Notes: generated by a model from the letters alone, not told the origin. Positions 1 through 8,842 are shown, counted from the stretch's first letter. The stretch: DNA of 64,000 bases from M3 sp045133615 (GCA_045133615.1 JBGUUQ010000037.1:4823-68822), one strand, 5' to 3'. Made by a program: numbers and translations.

Positions 1-6
1 ATTACC

Positions 7-18
7 TTAGTGCACTAA
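7..18. promoter_or_regulatory. Operator-like palindrome, copy 1
   Basis: TTAGTGCACTAA is a perfect 12-bp palindrome. A near-identical copy lies at 96-107. The pair brackets a TAACTTTG -7 box on the minus strand, so both could bind a dimeric regulator of a leftward gene that lies outside the window. The regulator is unknown. Confidence 0.4.
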
Positions 19-52
19 TAGAGCGGGTGATCGTGCCGCTCGGTTGATTTTA

Positions 53-78
53 CAAAGTTACGGAATTTATTGGTCAAA
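53..78 (-). promoter_or_regulatory. Possible promoter for a gene left of the window
   Basis: On the minus strand TAACTTTG (53-60) matches the Bacteroidota -7 box TAnnTTTG. A TTTG at 75-78 is upstream, but the 14-base spacing is shorter than the usual 19-21, so the -33 element is doubtful. It would drive transcription off the left edge. Confidence 0.35.
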
Positions 79-95
79 TTGCTTTAAAATATATT

Positions 96-107
96 TTAGT
101 ACACTAA
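96..107. promoter_or_regulatory. Operator-like palindrome, copy 2
   Basis: TTAGTACACTAA differs from the perfect palindrome at 7-18 by one base. Its centre is 89 bp from the first, and it overlaps the T-tract of the terminator of the peptide transporter gene. Read with copy 1 it suggests a two-site operator. Confidence 0.4.
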
Positions 108-143
108 AAAAGCGATAGCGACTATTAATATCGTCGCTATCGC
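105..143 (-). terminator. Rho-independent terminator of the peptide transporter gene
   Basis: GCGATAGCGAC (112-122) and its exact complement (133-143) form an 11-bp stem with a 10-base loop. On the minus strand it is followed by six T residues. It lies 35 bases downstream of the transporter stop codon. Confidence 0.8.
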
Positions 144-177
144 CCATATTTATGAATTATGAAAAAAAGATGATTTG

Positions 178-1671
178 CTATTTGGCAACTCGTTCAAGCC
201 ACTTGACCATGCAGAACATTACGGTCATCGAGATGAAGCATACTATTGCAAATACACTCCAAGTAGCGACGAGAGAGATGTTTTCATACATTACCGCACC
301 GAGGAAGAGACATCCATTGCCCACTGCGGTAGCTCCGAGCCAACATCCTTGCATGAGTCCTTGCAAGTGTGCGGGAGCCACTTTTGATACGAACGAAAGT
401 CCAAGCGGAGAGATGAACAATTCGGCTACTGTAAGGATGAAGTAAACGGTGAAGAGTACGAGCGGACGTACGCGGTCGGCTTCGGCAAGCGGCGCATTTT
501 TGATTTCGGCGAATAGCGGGAGGTCGAGAGATGCAACCGCCATCACTACGTATGCAAGTGCTGCGATACCCATACCGATACCGATTTTACGCGGAGTGGA
601 AGGTTCTTTACCTTTCTTTGCCATAGCTCCGAATATCCACATAATCACCGGAGTGAGGAATACCACAATGAACGGGTTGATTGATTGGAATATTTCGGCA
701 CTGATGTGTAGCGACCCTATTTTAAGCAATGTGTAGTCTTTGGCAAACATGGTCAGTGTCAATCCATTCTGGTGGAATGAGAACCAGAAGAAAATCACAA
801 CGCCAAACACAGCAAAGAGAGCGAGAATGCGTTGCTTGATTTCTTTTGCATCCTGACGAATTTCCTCTTTAGAAACAGCTGCTTTTTCTGTGGATTTGGC
901 AGCCGGATTGGGTAGACGTTTTTTGCAAGCCAAGAAGATGACCAAAGAGATGAGCATAGCTACTATTGCAGCCGAGAATGCGTAATGGAAACCGGTATTG
1001 AATGCATCGAGATAGTTGTTGGCAAATGCTGCAAGGTCGGTCACTGCTGCCCCCCCCGATACTTCTTGGGCAAGTTGAGAGAATTGAGTGGTGTCGGTCA
1101 ATTTGCCATCGATAAAATTGTGGCAAAGTGCGGGAAGGTCGGCATTGTAGGCAAATCCTTGTGCTCTGACAAATGCATTGCGCACCTGTACGGCAATGAA
1201 CGGAGCGATGCAGGCGCCGATGTTGATAAACATATAGAAAATTTGGAATCCGGCGTCGCGGCGTGCGCTATATTGAGGATTGTCGTAGAGCTGACCTACC
1301 ACAGCCTGAAGATTGCCTTTGAAAAGACCGTTACCGAAAGCGATAACGAGCAGTGCTGTAAGAGCGATTCCGGTAGATGTGATAAGAGACGGTATGGCAA
1401 GGAATGCATAGCCGAGTGTCATCACCAACAATCCGGCGATAATTGTACCCTTATAGTTTTTTGTGCGGTCGGCAATAAAACCGCCGACGAGAGCCAAAAT
1501 ATAGATGGCACAATAGAAAATCGAATAAAGATAGCCGGCTTGTTCGCCGTCGAGATTGAATTTCGACATCAAAAACAGAGTCAAAATCGCCATCATGATG
1601 TAAAAGCCGAAGCGTTCACCCATGTTGGCAAGTGCTGCGGGGATTAGCCCTTTGGGATGATTCTTAAACAT
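178..1671 (-). CDS. POT/PTR-family proton-dependent oligopeptide transporter
   Basis: A 497-residue, strongly hydrophobic protein with the spacing of about 12-14 membrane helices, usual for the proton-coupled oligopeptide transporter family of the major facilitator superfamily. The N-terminal half shows the signature region NMGERFGFYIMMAIL followed by the cytoplasmic loop ADRTKNYKGT. A hydrophilic loop of about 70 residues (near 165-235) and a charged linker (STEKAAVSKEEIRQDAKEIK) separate helix bundles. It should import di- or tripeptides across the inner membrane. The first ATG follows a non-coding stretch and is the natural start. It stands alone: the upstream SufE gene ends 120 bp away, and a terminator follows. 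Substrate range cannot be read from sequence. Confidence 0.9.
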   Translation of the reverse strand: MFKNHPKGLIPAALANMGERFGFYIMMAILTLFLMSKFNLDGEQAGYLYSIFYCAIYILALVGGFIADRTKNYKGTIIAGLLVMTLGYAFLAIPSLITSTGIALTALLVIAFGNGLFKGNLQAVVGQLYDNPQYSARRDAGFQIFYMFINIGACIAPFIAVQVRNAFVRAQGFAYNADLPALCHNFIDGKLTDTTQFSQLAQEVSGGAAVTDLAAFANNYLDAFNTGFHYAFSAAIVAMLISLVIFLACKKRLPNPAAKSTEKAAVSKEEIRQDAKEIKQRILALFAVFGVVIFFWFSFHQNGLTLTMFAKDYTLLKIGSLHISAEIFQSINPFIVVFLTPVIMWIFGAMAKKGKEPSTPRKIGIGMGIAALAYVVMAVASLDLPLFAEIKNAPLAEADRVRPLVLFTVYFILTVAELFISPLGLSFVSKVAPAHLQGLMQGCWLGATAVGNGCLFLGAVMYENISLVATWSVFAIVCFISMTVMFCMVKWLERVAK

Positions 1672-1791
1672 AATAGATTTTAGTTGTATTTAGGATTATT
1701 ATATTTCTCAATGGCATGGTTATGAGTGCGAATATACTATCTTTTTTCGTAATTCGCTAATTTTTATCGAACTAATATTTTGGGAGAATAC

Positions 1792-2229
1792 TTATTCTGC
1801 CATCCCTGAGCGGAGTTTCGTTTGGAATGCGAGGGCGTAGAGTCGCATTTGTTTCACCATGGCTGCAAGTCCGTTGGAGCGGGTAGGCGACAGATGTTCC
1901 GACAATCCTACGCGGTCGATGAAATATAGATCGGCGGCAAGAATGTCGTCGGGAGTCTGATTATTGAGCACTTTTACGAGCATTGATATGATTCCTTTCA
2001 CGATGATTGCATCCGAATCTGCCGTATAGTGCACTTTTCCATCGATGAGTTCGGCGTTGACCCATACCCGGCTTTGGCACCCTTCAATAAGGTGAGAGGG
2101 AGTTTTGTATTGCTCGTCGATTGCCGGTAGAGCATTACCGAGGTCGATGATATAGGCGTAGCGATCCATCCAATCGTCGAAATCGCTGAATTCTTCGATA
2201 ATTTCGTCTTGTATTTCGTTGATAGTCAT
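1792..2229 (-). CDS. sufE: SufE-family sulfur acceptor
   Basis: A 145-residue protein of typical SufE length. The conserved Cys51 in the motif GCQSRVW is the residue that accepts persulfide sulfur from the cysteine desulfurase SufS in this family, which stimulates iron-sulfur cluster assembly in the cytoplasm. It is the last gene of a leftward operon, 14 bp after the M28 lipoprotein gene. No suf genes are adjacent, so it may be a stand-alone SufE as often seen in Bacteroidota. The family assignment is firm; the partner desulfurase is inferred. Confidence 0.9.
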   Translation of the reverse strand: MTINEIQDEIIEEFSDFDDWMDRYAYIIDLGNALPAIDEQYKTPSHLIEGCQSRVWVNAELIDGKVHYTADSDAIIVKGIISMLVKVLNNQTPDDILAADLYFIDRVGLSEHLSPTRSNGLAAMVKQMRLYALAFQTKLRSGMAE

Positions 2230-2243
2230 AGTCTGATGGTTGT

Positions 2244-3251
2244 TTAATTTATAGGCTCTGTGTAAATAGTGTTGATTACGGTTTGTCCCACTTCACGTAG
2301 CGACTGGCGGTCGATTACGCTCATGTCGTCATTGATTGTATGCCACGACGGGTGGAAATTTTTGGTGATAGGATTGTCACATTCGATAATGTCGATACAC
2401 GGGATACCGGCTTGGTTGACGTAGTAATGGTCGTCCATGACCGCTCCGGAGGCTACATTGCGGAATCGCTCCTCATAGCCGGAACGTGCGGCGATTGACC
2501 AAACTTTGTCGAGTATTTGAGGCGCATATTCGTTTGAGTAGTATTCGCGGTGGAATTTTGCATCCTGCCCGCCCACCATATCAAGCAATATTCCATAGAC
2601 CGGTCGATTGGCGGAGGTATATGGCATGTTTTGTGCCCAATATTGAGTGCCCAATGCCCAAGAATCACCTCCGTCGCCCCAGCCTGAGCTGTGTCCGGAA
2701 TCTTCTGCGTCAACAAAAAGAATATCCACTCCGATTTGTGGTGATTTCATGCCAAGTTGGCGTGCCACTTCCAGCAATACGCCTACACCGCTACCGCCGT
2801 CGTTAGCTCCCGGCACCGGTTTGTCGCGGTTCTCGCGAGAATCGTTATCTGCCCACGGGCGAGTGTCCCAATGTGCAAGGAGAAGCACTCGTTTGGTCGC
2901 CGATGTATTGTAGCATCCCATGATGTTGCAGATGTGATACACGTCATTGCGATATGTCGTGACGTTTGTGCGCTGTTCGATTATGGAGTCGGCACCGAAG
3001 CGTCGAAGTTGGTCTATGAGGTAACGTTGGCATTTGTCATGTCCTTTTGTTCCCGGAATGCGTGGCCCGCAATCCACTTGTGCTTTCACATATGAATAAG
3101 CGCTATCGGCATTGAATACTACATCGGTCAACTTAGTCGTTGAGACGGATGTTGAGTCGACAGATGAGGTGGCTTCATTTGCCCCGTTTTTTGCTCCGCA
3201 TGAAATTGTGCCGATGCAGAGCATTGCTATAGCGATGTGACTGAATTTCAT
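2244..3251 (-). CDS. M28-family zinc peptidase / glutaminyl-cyclase-like lipoprotein
   Basis: Read from the ATG at 3251 (335 residues), which overlaps the stop of the upstream gene as ATGA and directly precedes a signal peptide with lipobox Cys18 (GTISCG). A longer in-frame start would lie inside the upstream gene. The metal ligands of the M28 fold are visible in order: HWDTRPW, GANDGGSG, VDAEDSG, LLDMVGG and DDHYYV. This layout, with HWDTR and the WGDGGDSWALGTQYW stretch, resembles bacterial glutaminyl cyclases as well as aminopeptidases, so the protein may cyclise N-terminal glutamine of exported proteins. It should be anchored in the outer membrane or periplasm. Third gene of the operon with argF' and the FNT channel. 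Confidence 0.88.
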   Translation of the reverse strand: MKFSHIAIAMLCIGTISCGAKNGANEATSSVDSTSVSTTKLTDVVFNADSAYSYVKAQVDCGPRIPGTKGHDKCQRYLIDQLRRFGADSIIEQRTNVTTYRNDVYHICNIMGCYNTSATKRVLLLAHWDTRPWADNDSRENRDKPVPGANDGGSGVGVLLEVARQLGMKSPQIGVDILFVDAEDSGHSSGWGDGGDSWALGTQYWAQNMPYTSANRPVYGILLDMVGGQDAKFHREYYSNEYAPQILDKVWSIAARSGYEERFRNVASGAVMDDHYYVNQAGIPCIDIIECDNPITKNFHPSWHTINDDMSVIDRQSLREVGQTVINTIYTEPIN

Positions 3252-4063
3252 TTTGATAGTTTGTCTTCTTTGGAGAGATTTATATATCCGTACGCGCAAC
3301 CCACAAAGAGCGCTCCACCTATGATATTACCTATGGTTGCCGGAATGAGGTTGTCACAAATCATTTGCCACGGTGTCACGTTGGCTCCCTCCAACATGCC
3401 GGTGGGAATGAAAAACATGTTGGCGATAGAGTGCTCATAACCAAGAGCCACGAAAGCCATCACAGGCAACCAGCATCCGGCCATTTTGCCTATGAGATTT
3501 GTTCCCGACATGGCAAGCCACACGGCCAGACATACGCACCAGTTGGCTCCGATTCCTTTAAGCATCACCGTAAGCCACGGCATCGATACTTTTGCTTCCG
3601 CAATGCCTCTTATGGCCGAATGATACGGGTCGGAAGTTGTCAGTCCGCATGAATATACCAATAGATATGCGATTGCAATGGCTCCTATGAAATTGCCGAT
3701 ATAGACGAGGGCCCAGTTTTTGACCACGTCTGACAGCGATATTCGCCTACTCATGCAGGCGGGAATGAGCAAAGCGTTATTGCCGGTGAATAGTTCGGCT
3801 CCGAGTACGACGACGAGAATCAACCCGATAGGGAACATACAACCGCTCAACAGGCGTTGAAGCGACGGATTTTCTGCTGTTATTCCCGGAAAGCCATAGC
3901 CTACAATCAATGACAATACCCCTCCGAGGGCAATATATGCTCCCGCAAGTATCGACAATACGAGCAAATGCTTGAATTTGCCGTTGCTTAGAGCTACTTT
4001 TCGTTCCGCAACGGCTAATGAGGCTTCTATTACTTCGCGTGGCGTTTTTACTCCCATCTGCAA
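3248..4063 (-). CDS. Formate/nitrite transporter (FNT) family channel
   Basis: A 271-residue membrane protein with about six helices. It has the family's N-terminal KTPREVIEASL region, GAELFTGNNALL in the third helix and WLAMSGTNLIGKMAG further on. Family members (FocA, NirC, HSC) are pentameric channels for small monovalent anions such as formate, nitrite or hydrosulfide; the exact ion cannot be told here. The start lies 5 bp after argF' and the stop overlaps the M28 start by four bases, so translation is probably coupled. Formate export would suit an anaerobic fermenter, but no pyruvate formate-lyase gene is nearby. Confidence 0.9.
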   Translation of the reverse strand: MQMGVKTPREVIEASLAVAERKVALSNGKFKHLLVLSILAGAYIALGGVLSLIVGYGFPGITAENPSLQRLLSGCMFPIGLILVVVLGAELFTGNNALLIPACMSRRISLSDVVKNWALVYIGNFIGAIAIAYLLVYSCGLTTSDPYHSAIRGIAEAKVSMPWLTVMLKGIGANWCVCLAVWLAMSGTNLIGKMAGCWLPVMAFVALGYEHSIANMFFIPTGMLEGANVTPWQMICDNLIPATIGNIIGGALFVGCAYGYINLSKEDKLSK

Positions 4064-4068
4064 AATGA

Positions 4069-5025
4069 TTATTGTAGACCTTCAAGGATTCGTTTCAGCA
4101 CCACTGTTGCCGATATTTCACGGTTGGCTGCTTCCGGAATTACGATTGAGCGGGGAGATTCGATTACATCGTCGGATACAATCATATTGCGTCGCACCGG
4201 AAGGCAGTGCATAAAATAAGCATTGTTGGTAAGAGCCATCTTTTCGGTCGTTACAGTCCATGAACGATCAAGATTGAGCACTTGTCCGTAGTGTGGGTCG
4301 CGGTATGCACTCCAGTTTTTTGCATACACAAAGTCTGCGCCTTCAAGAGCCTTGTTTTGGTCATATTCCACACGGGCATTCCCTACGAATGCGGGGTCGA
4401 GTTCATAGCCTTCGGGATGTGTGATGACGAAATCGTAGCCGGCGGCATTCATCCACTCGGCAAATGAGTTAGGCACGGCTTGTGGCAACGCTTTGGGGTG
4501 AGGAGCCCATGTCATGACCACCTTGGGACGTTCCACAGTCTTGTATTCTTCGATTGTGATGAGGTCGGCAAACGATTGAAGCGGGTGGCGTGTTGCTGCC
4601 TCCATTGAGAATACCGGACGACCGGAATAGCGGATAAACTGATTAAGAATTTTCTCCTCGTAGTCATCCTGCTTTGACTCGAAGCGTGCAAACGAACGAA
4701 CACCGATTACGTCGCAATAGCATCCCATCACCGGGATTGCCTCAAGCAAGTGTTCAGGCTTGTCTCCATCCATGATGACACCGCGCTCGGTTTCGAGTTT
4801 CCAAGCACCCTGATTCACATCAAGCACGATGACGTTCATGCCGAGATTCATCGCGGCCTTTTGCGTGCTCAGACGTGTACGGAGCGAAGAATTGAAAAAT
4901 ATCATGAGGAGGGTTTTGTTTTCGCCCAAATGTTTGTAAGCATAGCGGTTGGCTTTCACTTCGAGAGCCTCTTTTACGGCATCGCGAATATTGCCGATGT
5001 CGTTGACTGTAATGAAATTTCTCAT
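4069..5025 (-). CDS. argF': N-succinylornithine carbamoyltransferase
   Basis: A 318-residue transcarbamylase, read from the ATG at 5025 (MRNFITVNDIG) rather than from an upstream in-frame start, because the extra 60 residues are not conserved-looking. The carbamoyl-phosphate motif is SSLRTR instead of the ornithine enzyme's STRTR, and the stretch GDKPEHLLEA carries the proline that marks the succinylornithine enzyme of Bacteroides fragilis; HCLPVRR is near the C terminus. It makes N-succinylcitrulline in the Bacteroidota variant of arginine biosynthesis. It is the first gene of a leftward operon with an FNT channel, an M28 lipoprotein and sufE. Confidence 0.92.
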   Translation of the reverse strand: MRNFITVNDIGNIRDAVKEALEVKANRYAYKHLGENKTLLMIFFNSSLRTRLSTQKAAMNLGMNVIVLDVNQGAWKLETERGVIMDGDKPEHLLEAIPVMGCYCDVIGVRSFARFESKQDDYEEKILNQFIRYSGRPVFSMEAATRHPLQSFADLITIEEYKTVERPKVVMTWAPHPKALPQAVPNSFAEWMNAAGYDFVITHPEGYELDPAFVGNARVEYDQNKALEGADFVYAKNWSAYRDPHYGQVLNLDRSWTVTTEKMALTNNAYFMHCLPVRRNMIVSDDVIESPRSIVIPEAANREISATVVLKRILEGLQ

Positions 5026-5136
5026 CTTATAGATAACTTTTGTAGATTTTGCGTGCAAGTTACTCAAAAATCTGCTTATGGCAAAATCGAAATAAATATG
5101 AGCCCAACAAAAAGCCGTCGTAGGGCGTTTTTTTTG

Positions 5137-5144
5137 TAAATTTG
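5137..5144 (+). promoter_or_regulatory. Probable -7 box for the DUF2156 gene
   Basis: TAAATTTG matches TAnnTTTG and lies 8 bases before the ATG at 5153, which fits a very short leader. No clear TTG is found 19-21 bases upstream, so confidence is limited. Confidence 0.45.
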
Positions 5145-5152
5145 CGAGCGAT

Positions 5153-6055
5153 ATGAAAAGACGGTTGAACTTTAAGCCGATTGGGTTTGACGATATGCCT
5201 GTCATAGGCTCTCTGCTAAGGCAAGGAATGAGCAGAGTGTGTGATTACACTCCGGGATGTCTGTTGCTTTGGGCTGAGTATTTCGGGTATGAATATTGTG
5301 TGGTCGACGACACTTTGCTGATAAAAGGAGTGCCGGAGGGCGAGCGCGACGGGATGGCTTTCATGCTACCGGTAGGACGTTTGCCTTTAAGCGACTCTGT
5401 GGCGCTGATTGCCGATTATTGCCGAGAGAGAGGGGCGACGATGAAATTTACGGCGATTCCCGAAGATAGGGCGCATGAGCTTATGGCTATCGATGACTTT
5501 GTGGTTGAAGAACTTGAAGGTTGGGGCGACTATCTGTATGAGGCAGGAAAATTGTCTACATTGTCGGGACGGTCGATGAACAAAAAACGTAATAAAGTGA
5601 ACCGCTTTATGGCTGATAATCCCGATTTTCGATTTGAACCTCTTTCGGCGGAAAATGTCAGAGACGTGGCTGCATTTTTCGATGAGATATGTCGAGGAAA
5701 AGAATTCTCGGCAATGGCGAAGTATGAGACCGGAATGATAAAACGGGTATTGCGGGACTACGAGTGCTATGGGCTTGATGGTGCTGTACTTTCGGTAAAT
5801 GGCCGTGTTGTGGCGTTTACGTTCGGAGAGGTGGTGGATGATACACTATATGTGCATGTGGAGAAGATGAATCATAATATCACGGGAGCGGGGGAAACAA
5901 TCAACAAACTGTTTGCTGAAGCGATGGTTGAGCGATATGCTCCTGTATATATCAATCGCGAGGAGGATCTCGGCGACGATGGATTGCGCCGAGCCAAACT
6001 CTCATACCATCCTTGTGAGATAATTAAGAAATATAACGTGCAAAAGTCTTCTTGA
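5153..6055 (+). CDS. DUF2156 (phosphatidylglycerol lysyltransferase-like GNAT) protein
   Basis: A 300-residue soluble protein with the double-GNAT-like arrangement of DUF2156. The N-terminal half includes FKPIGFDDMPVI and the middle contains GRSMNKKRNKVNRF, a typical DUF2156 segment. The C-terminal acyltransferase part contains VNGRVVAFTFGE and YINREEDLGDDGLRRAKLSY. Family members with membrane domains transfer lysine to lipids; this short form lacks them, so its acceptor is unknown. It is divergent from argF' and is followed after 87 bp by the AAA-DUF4435 gene, perhaps in one transcript. Confidence 0.82.
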   Translation: MKRRLNFKPIGFDDMPVIGSLLRQGMSRVCDYTPGCLLLWAEYFGYEYCVVDDTLLIKGVPEGERDGMAFMLPVGRLPLSDSVALIADYCRERGATMKFTAIPEDRAHELMAIDDFVVEELEGWGDYLYEAGKLSTLSGRSMNKKRNKVNRFMADNPDFRFEPLSAENVRDVAAFFDEICRGKEFSAMAKYETGMIKRVLRDYECYGLDGAVLSVNGRVVAFTFGEVVDDTLYVHVEKMNHNITGAGETINKLFAEAMVERYAPVYINREEDLGDDGLRRAKLSYHPCEIIKKYNVQKSS

Positions 6056-6142
6056 AGTAGGATTCTATGGCAAAACGGGGTGTAGTGTTTGCATGTTTGG
6101 AGAATTTAGTGTAATTTTACATAAAACCAATACCTCGCGACT

Positions 6143-7732
6143 ATGGAAATATTGCTACCGCCTCAGCATGATGGTAAGCGGGTGAAAATGCCTGCTTCGG
6201 CACGTCAGTTGACGATAATCGGAGCCAATGGGTCGGGGAAAACACGATTTACCGACAATTTGGTGGATACGCTATCCGGTAAGGCCTTTCGCATTTCCGC
6301 GCTTTCAGCTCTTTATGGCAAGCGTCAACCTGACGCACTTCCCGGCTCGATTGATTCGTTGTATGCCGAGGCTTCGGCATCTCCGGCTTTTTTGCACAAT
6401 GAAGCATCGTCGACGTTTGAGCGTCTTTTTGCGCTTCTTCTCAATGAAGAGATTGCCAATCTTGTAGCCTATAAAATGAAGGCGGCAAAGGAGCAAGGAG
6501 CTGTGCCTGAAAGAACGAAGCTTGATTGTGTGATTGCTCAATGGCAGCAGATATTTCCCGGAAACTATGTGCTTCGCGAAGGTGGTCGGCTCCTTTTTGG
6601 TCGCGATGATACCGGCGACGACACTTATTCGCAGATGAAACTCTCCGATGGAGAGAAGACGGTGTTTTATTATCTGGGAGCCGTATTGTATGCAATGCCC
6701 GAAGCCGTGATTTTTGTGGAAAATCCCGGAATCTTTCTGCATCCGTCGATTATTCATTCTTTATGGGATGTGATTGAAGAGATGCGTCCCGATTGTACAT
6801 TCATCTACACGACCCACGACCTCGATTTCGCATCTACCCGTACAGCCAATCGGATTGTATGGGTTCGACATTTCGATGCTACGACCAATACATGGGATTA
6901 CGATTTGTTGCCGGCCAATAGCGGAATTTCCGATGATATATATATGGCGATAATCGGTGCTCGCAAACCGGTTCTCTTTATCGAAGGTGACAGCACTCAC
7001 TCGATAGATGCCAAACTCTATCCTCTTATTTTCACCGACTATACGGTGAAGTCGCTTGGAAGCTGCAACAAGGTGATTGAGGCCACACGCACGTTCAATG
7101 ATTTGAATACTTTTCATCACCTTGACAGTCATGGCATCGTCGATCGCGACCGCCGGGATGAAAAAGAGGTGAAGTATTTGCGTGATAAGAAAATTTTCGT
7201 TCCTAATGTAGCAGAAATAGAAAATATATTGATGCTTGAAGAGGTGGTGCGCACGGTGGCTCATCGACACGGAATGAACGAAAACGATGTTGCACGACGT
7301 GTAAAGGCTGCCGTAATAGCTCAATTTAAAGGAGATTTGCGTCAGCAGGCATTGCTTCATACTCGTCATCGGGTAAAGCGCACTATGGAATATCGTATTG
7401 ACGGACGTTTTTCCAATATAAACATGCTTGAAGACCACATGGTCGATTTGGTTAACGAGATTAATCCGCGCGGATTATATGAGTCGTTCTGTCGTGAGTT
7501 TCATGGCTATGTCGATAAAAACGACTACCAATCCGTGCTGCGTGTCTATAATCAAAAGTCAATGATAGTGACGAGCAATGTGGCTTCTCTTTGCGGAGTC
7601 AGAGGTGGCAAAGATGAGTATATCAAGGCTGTACTGAATATATTGAAAGAAAATGGTCGTGATGCAGAGCGTGTGCGTAGAGCGATAAAGAGATGTTTTG
7701 GAATTGAAAATTTTGACGACGATATAAAATGA
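6143..7732 (+). CDS. AAA ATPase fused to a DUF4435 (TOPRIM-like) domain
   Basis: A 529-residue protein. The N-terminal half is an ABC/SMC-type ATPase: Walker A GANGSGKT at 27-34, signature-like LSDGEKT near 171, Walker B VIFVENPG near 192 and a switch histidine in YTTHDLDFAS near 224. From about residue 276 the DUF4435 domain begins with FIEGDS, continues with GIVDRDRRDE and VAEIEN; these acidic motifs resemble a TOPRIM nuclease core. The same two domains occur as separate AriA and AriB proteins, or fused, in PARIS phage defence. However, the stop overlaps the menA start (ATGA), and surrounding genes are housekeeping, so a core cellular role is also possible. Confidence 0.78.
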   Translation: MEILLPPQHDGKRVKMPASARQLTIIGANGSGKTRFTDNLVDTLSGKAFRISALSALYGKRQPDALPGSIDSLYAEASASPAFLHNEASSTFERLFALLLNEEIANLVAYKMKAAKEQGAVPERTKLDCVIAQWQQIFPGNYVLREGGRLLFGRDDTGDDTYSQMKLSDGEKTVFYYLGAVLYAMPEAVIFVENPGIFLHPSIIHSLWDVIEEMRPDCTFIYTTHDLDFASTRTANRIVWVRHFDATTNTWDYDLLPANSGISDDIYMAIIGARKPVLFIEGDSTHSIDAKLYPLIFTDYTVKSLGSCNKVIEATRTFNDLNTFHHLDSHGIVDRDRRDEKEVKYLRDKKIFVPNVAEIENILMLEEVVRTVAHRHGMNENDVARRVKAAVIAQFKGDLRQQALLHTRHRVKRTMEYRIDGRFSNINMLEDHMVDLVNEINPRGLYESFCREFHGYVDKNDYQSVLRVYNQKSMIVTSNVASLCGVRGGKDEYIKAVLNILKENGRDAERVRRAIKRCFGIENFDDDIK

Positions 7733-8592
7733 AGATAAAAGCATGGATAGAAGCGATGCGACTGCGCACGCTTCCTGTTTCTGTCGCGGGTGTTTTCACC
7801 GCCGTAGGGTTTAATCTCTGGGCCGATACGTTCTGTTGGTGGCAAGCGGCTCTGTGCTTGGCATTTGCTGTGTTGGCTCAAGTGGCATCCAATTTTGCCA
7901 ATGAATATTATGATTTCAAGGCCGGTCTTGACCGAAAAGGACGTGAAGGTCCGCGCCGAGGTGTTACTGAGGGAGATATTACTCCTAAAGCGATGAAATG
8001 GGCCACATATGGCACATTGGCTGCTGCCTGTATAATCGGGCTGTCGATAGCCTGCGTAGCCGGATGGTGGCTTATCCCCATCGGGATTCTGATTGCACTC
8101 GGAGTAGTTGCTTATAGTACAGGTCCATATCCTTTGTCGCATCATGGACTTGGGGAAGTGGCCGTGGTGTTCTTCTTCGGCATAATACCGGTTAACCTGA
8201 CTTACTATGTGCAATCCGGAGTATTTGACCCTATAGTGGCTCTTGCATCAGTGTCGGTCGGACTTATGGGTGCTAATGTGCTTATTGTCAATAACTATCG
8301 TGATGCCGATGATGACCGCGAAGTCGGAAAGCACACTCTTGCCGTGTTGCTTGGTCGTCGTGCTGTCGGTTCTCTCTATCTTTTCAACGGTTATATCGCA
8401 GTTGCATTAATGCTTGCCGTGTGGATGTCGCTCGGATGGATGTCATGGGCAATTCCGGCGATATATTTGATTCTGCACACGATATTGTGGCATCGCATCA
8501 CCACCCATCTTGGAGCAACACTCAATCCTATGCTCGGCATGACCGCATGCCTGATGCTTGCTTATTCTCTCGCATTTATGTTAATAGTATAA
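7729..8592 (+). CDS. menA: 1,4-dihydroxy-2-naphthoate polyprenyltransferase
   Basis: A 287-residue UbiA-family integral membrane protein with about eight or nine helices. The first prenyl-diphosphate motif is seen in NFANEYYDFKAGLDR and the second in NNYRDADDDREVGK; both bind magnesium and the isoprenoid diphosphate. It attaches the polyprenyl tail to dihydroxynaphthoate in menaquinone biosynthesis, which supplies the quinone of anaerobic fumarate respiration in these bacteria. The start overlaps the preceding ATPase gene by four bases, and a tiny membrane protein gene follows after 4 bp. Other men genes are not in the window. Confidence 0.93.
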   Translation: MKIKAWIEAMRLRTLPVSVAGVFTAVGFNLWADTFCWWQAALCLAFAVLAQVASNFANEYYDFKAGLDRKGREGPRRGVTEGDITPKAMKWATYGTLAAACIIGLSIACVAGWWLIPIGILIALGVVAYSTGPYPLSHHGLGEVAVVFFFGIIPVNLTYYVQSGVFDPIVALASVSVGLMGANVLIVNNYRDADDDREVGKHTLAVLLGRRAVGSLYLFNGYIAVALMLAVWMSLGWMSWAIPAIYLILHTILWHRITTHLGATLNPMLGMTACLMLAYSLAFMLIV

Positions 8593-8596
8593 CCCT

Positions 8597-8770
8597 ATGA
8601 AACCTTCAAGAAAAATTCTTATGGCATTCCAAATGGCAGGCGGATTGGCTCTGATTGTAGCATGGTTTTGTGGCCATGGGAGTTATGGTACGCTTGGCGC
8701 CGGAGCTGTTGCACTCATACTTGCTGTTTGGGACTGCATCGCCTCATTTAAATCAAAAAATAACAAATAG
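8597..8770 (+). CDS. 57-residue membrane protein downstream of menA
   Basis: A short reading frame beginning 4 bp after the menA stop and ending TAG at 8768. It encodes a basic N terminus (MKPSRKIL), two hydrophobic stretches (about 10-27 and 32-47) separated by a short Gly-rich turn (CGHGSYGTLGAG), and a basic tail (FKSKNNK), which is the pattern of a small two-helix inner-membrane protein. The tight spacing suggests co-translation with menA. I do not recognise the family. Confidence 0.6.
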   Translation: MKPSRKILMAFQMAGGLALIVAWFCGHGSYGTLGAGAVALILAVWDCIASFKSKNNK

Positions 8771-8842
8771 CCAGTCCCTCTCTGTCTTGGGACTATCTGA
8801 AAATCGAAAGTCTCAACGGGTATGGCATTGTGTCCTTGTTTA

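Noticed and set aside
1680..1790. Promoter for the peptide transporter
   Set aside because: No TAnnTTTG box with suitable spacing was found in the 120 bp upstream, so none is reported.
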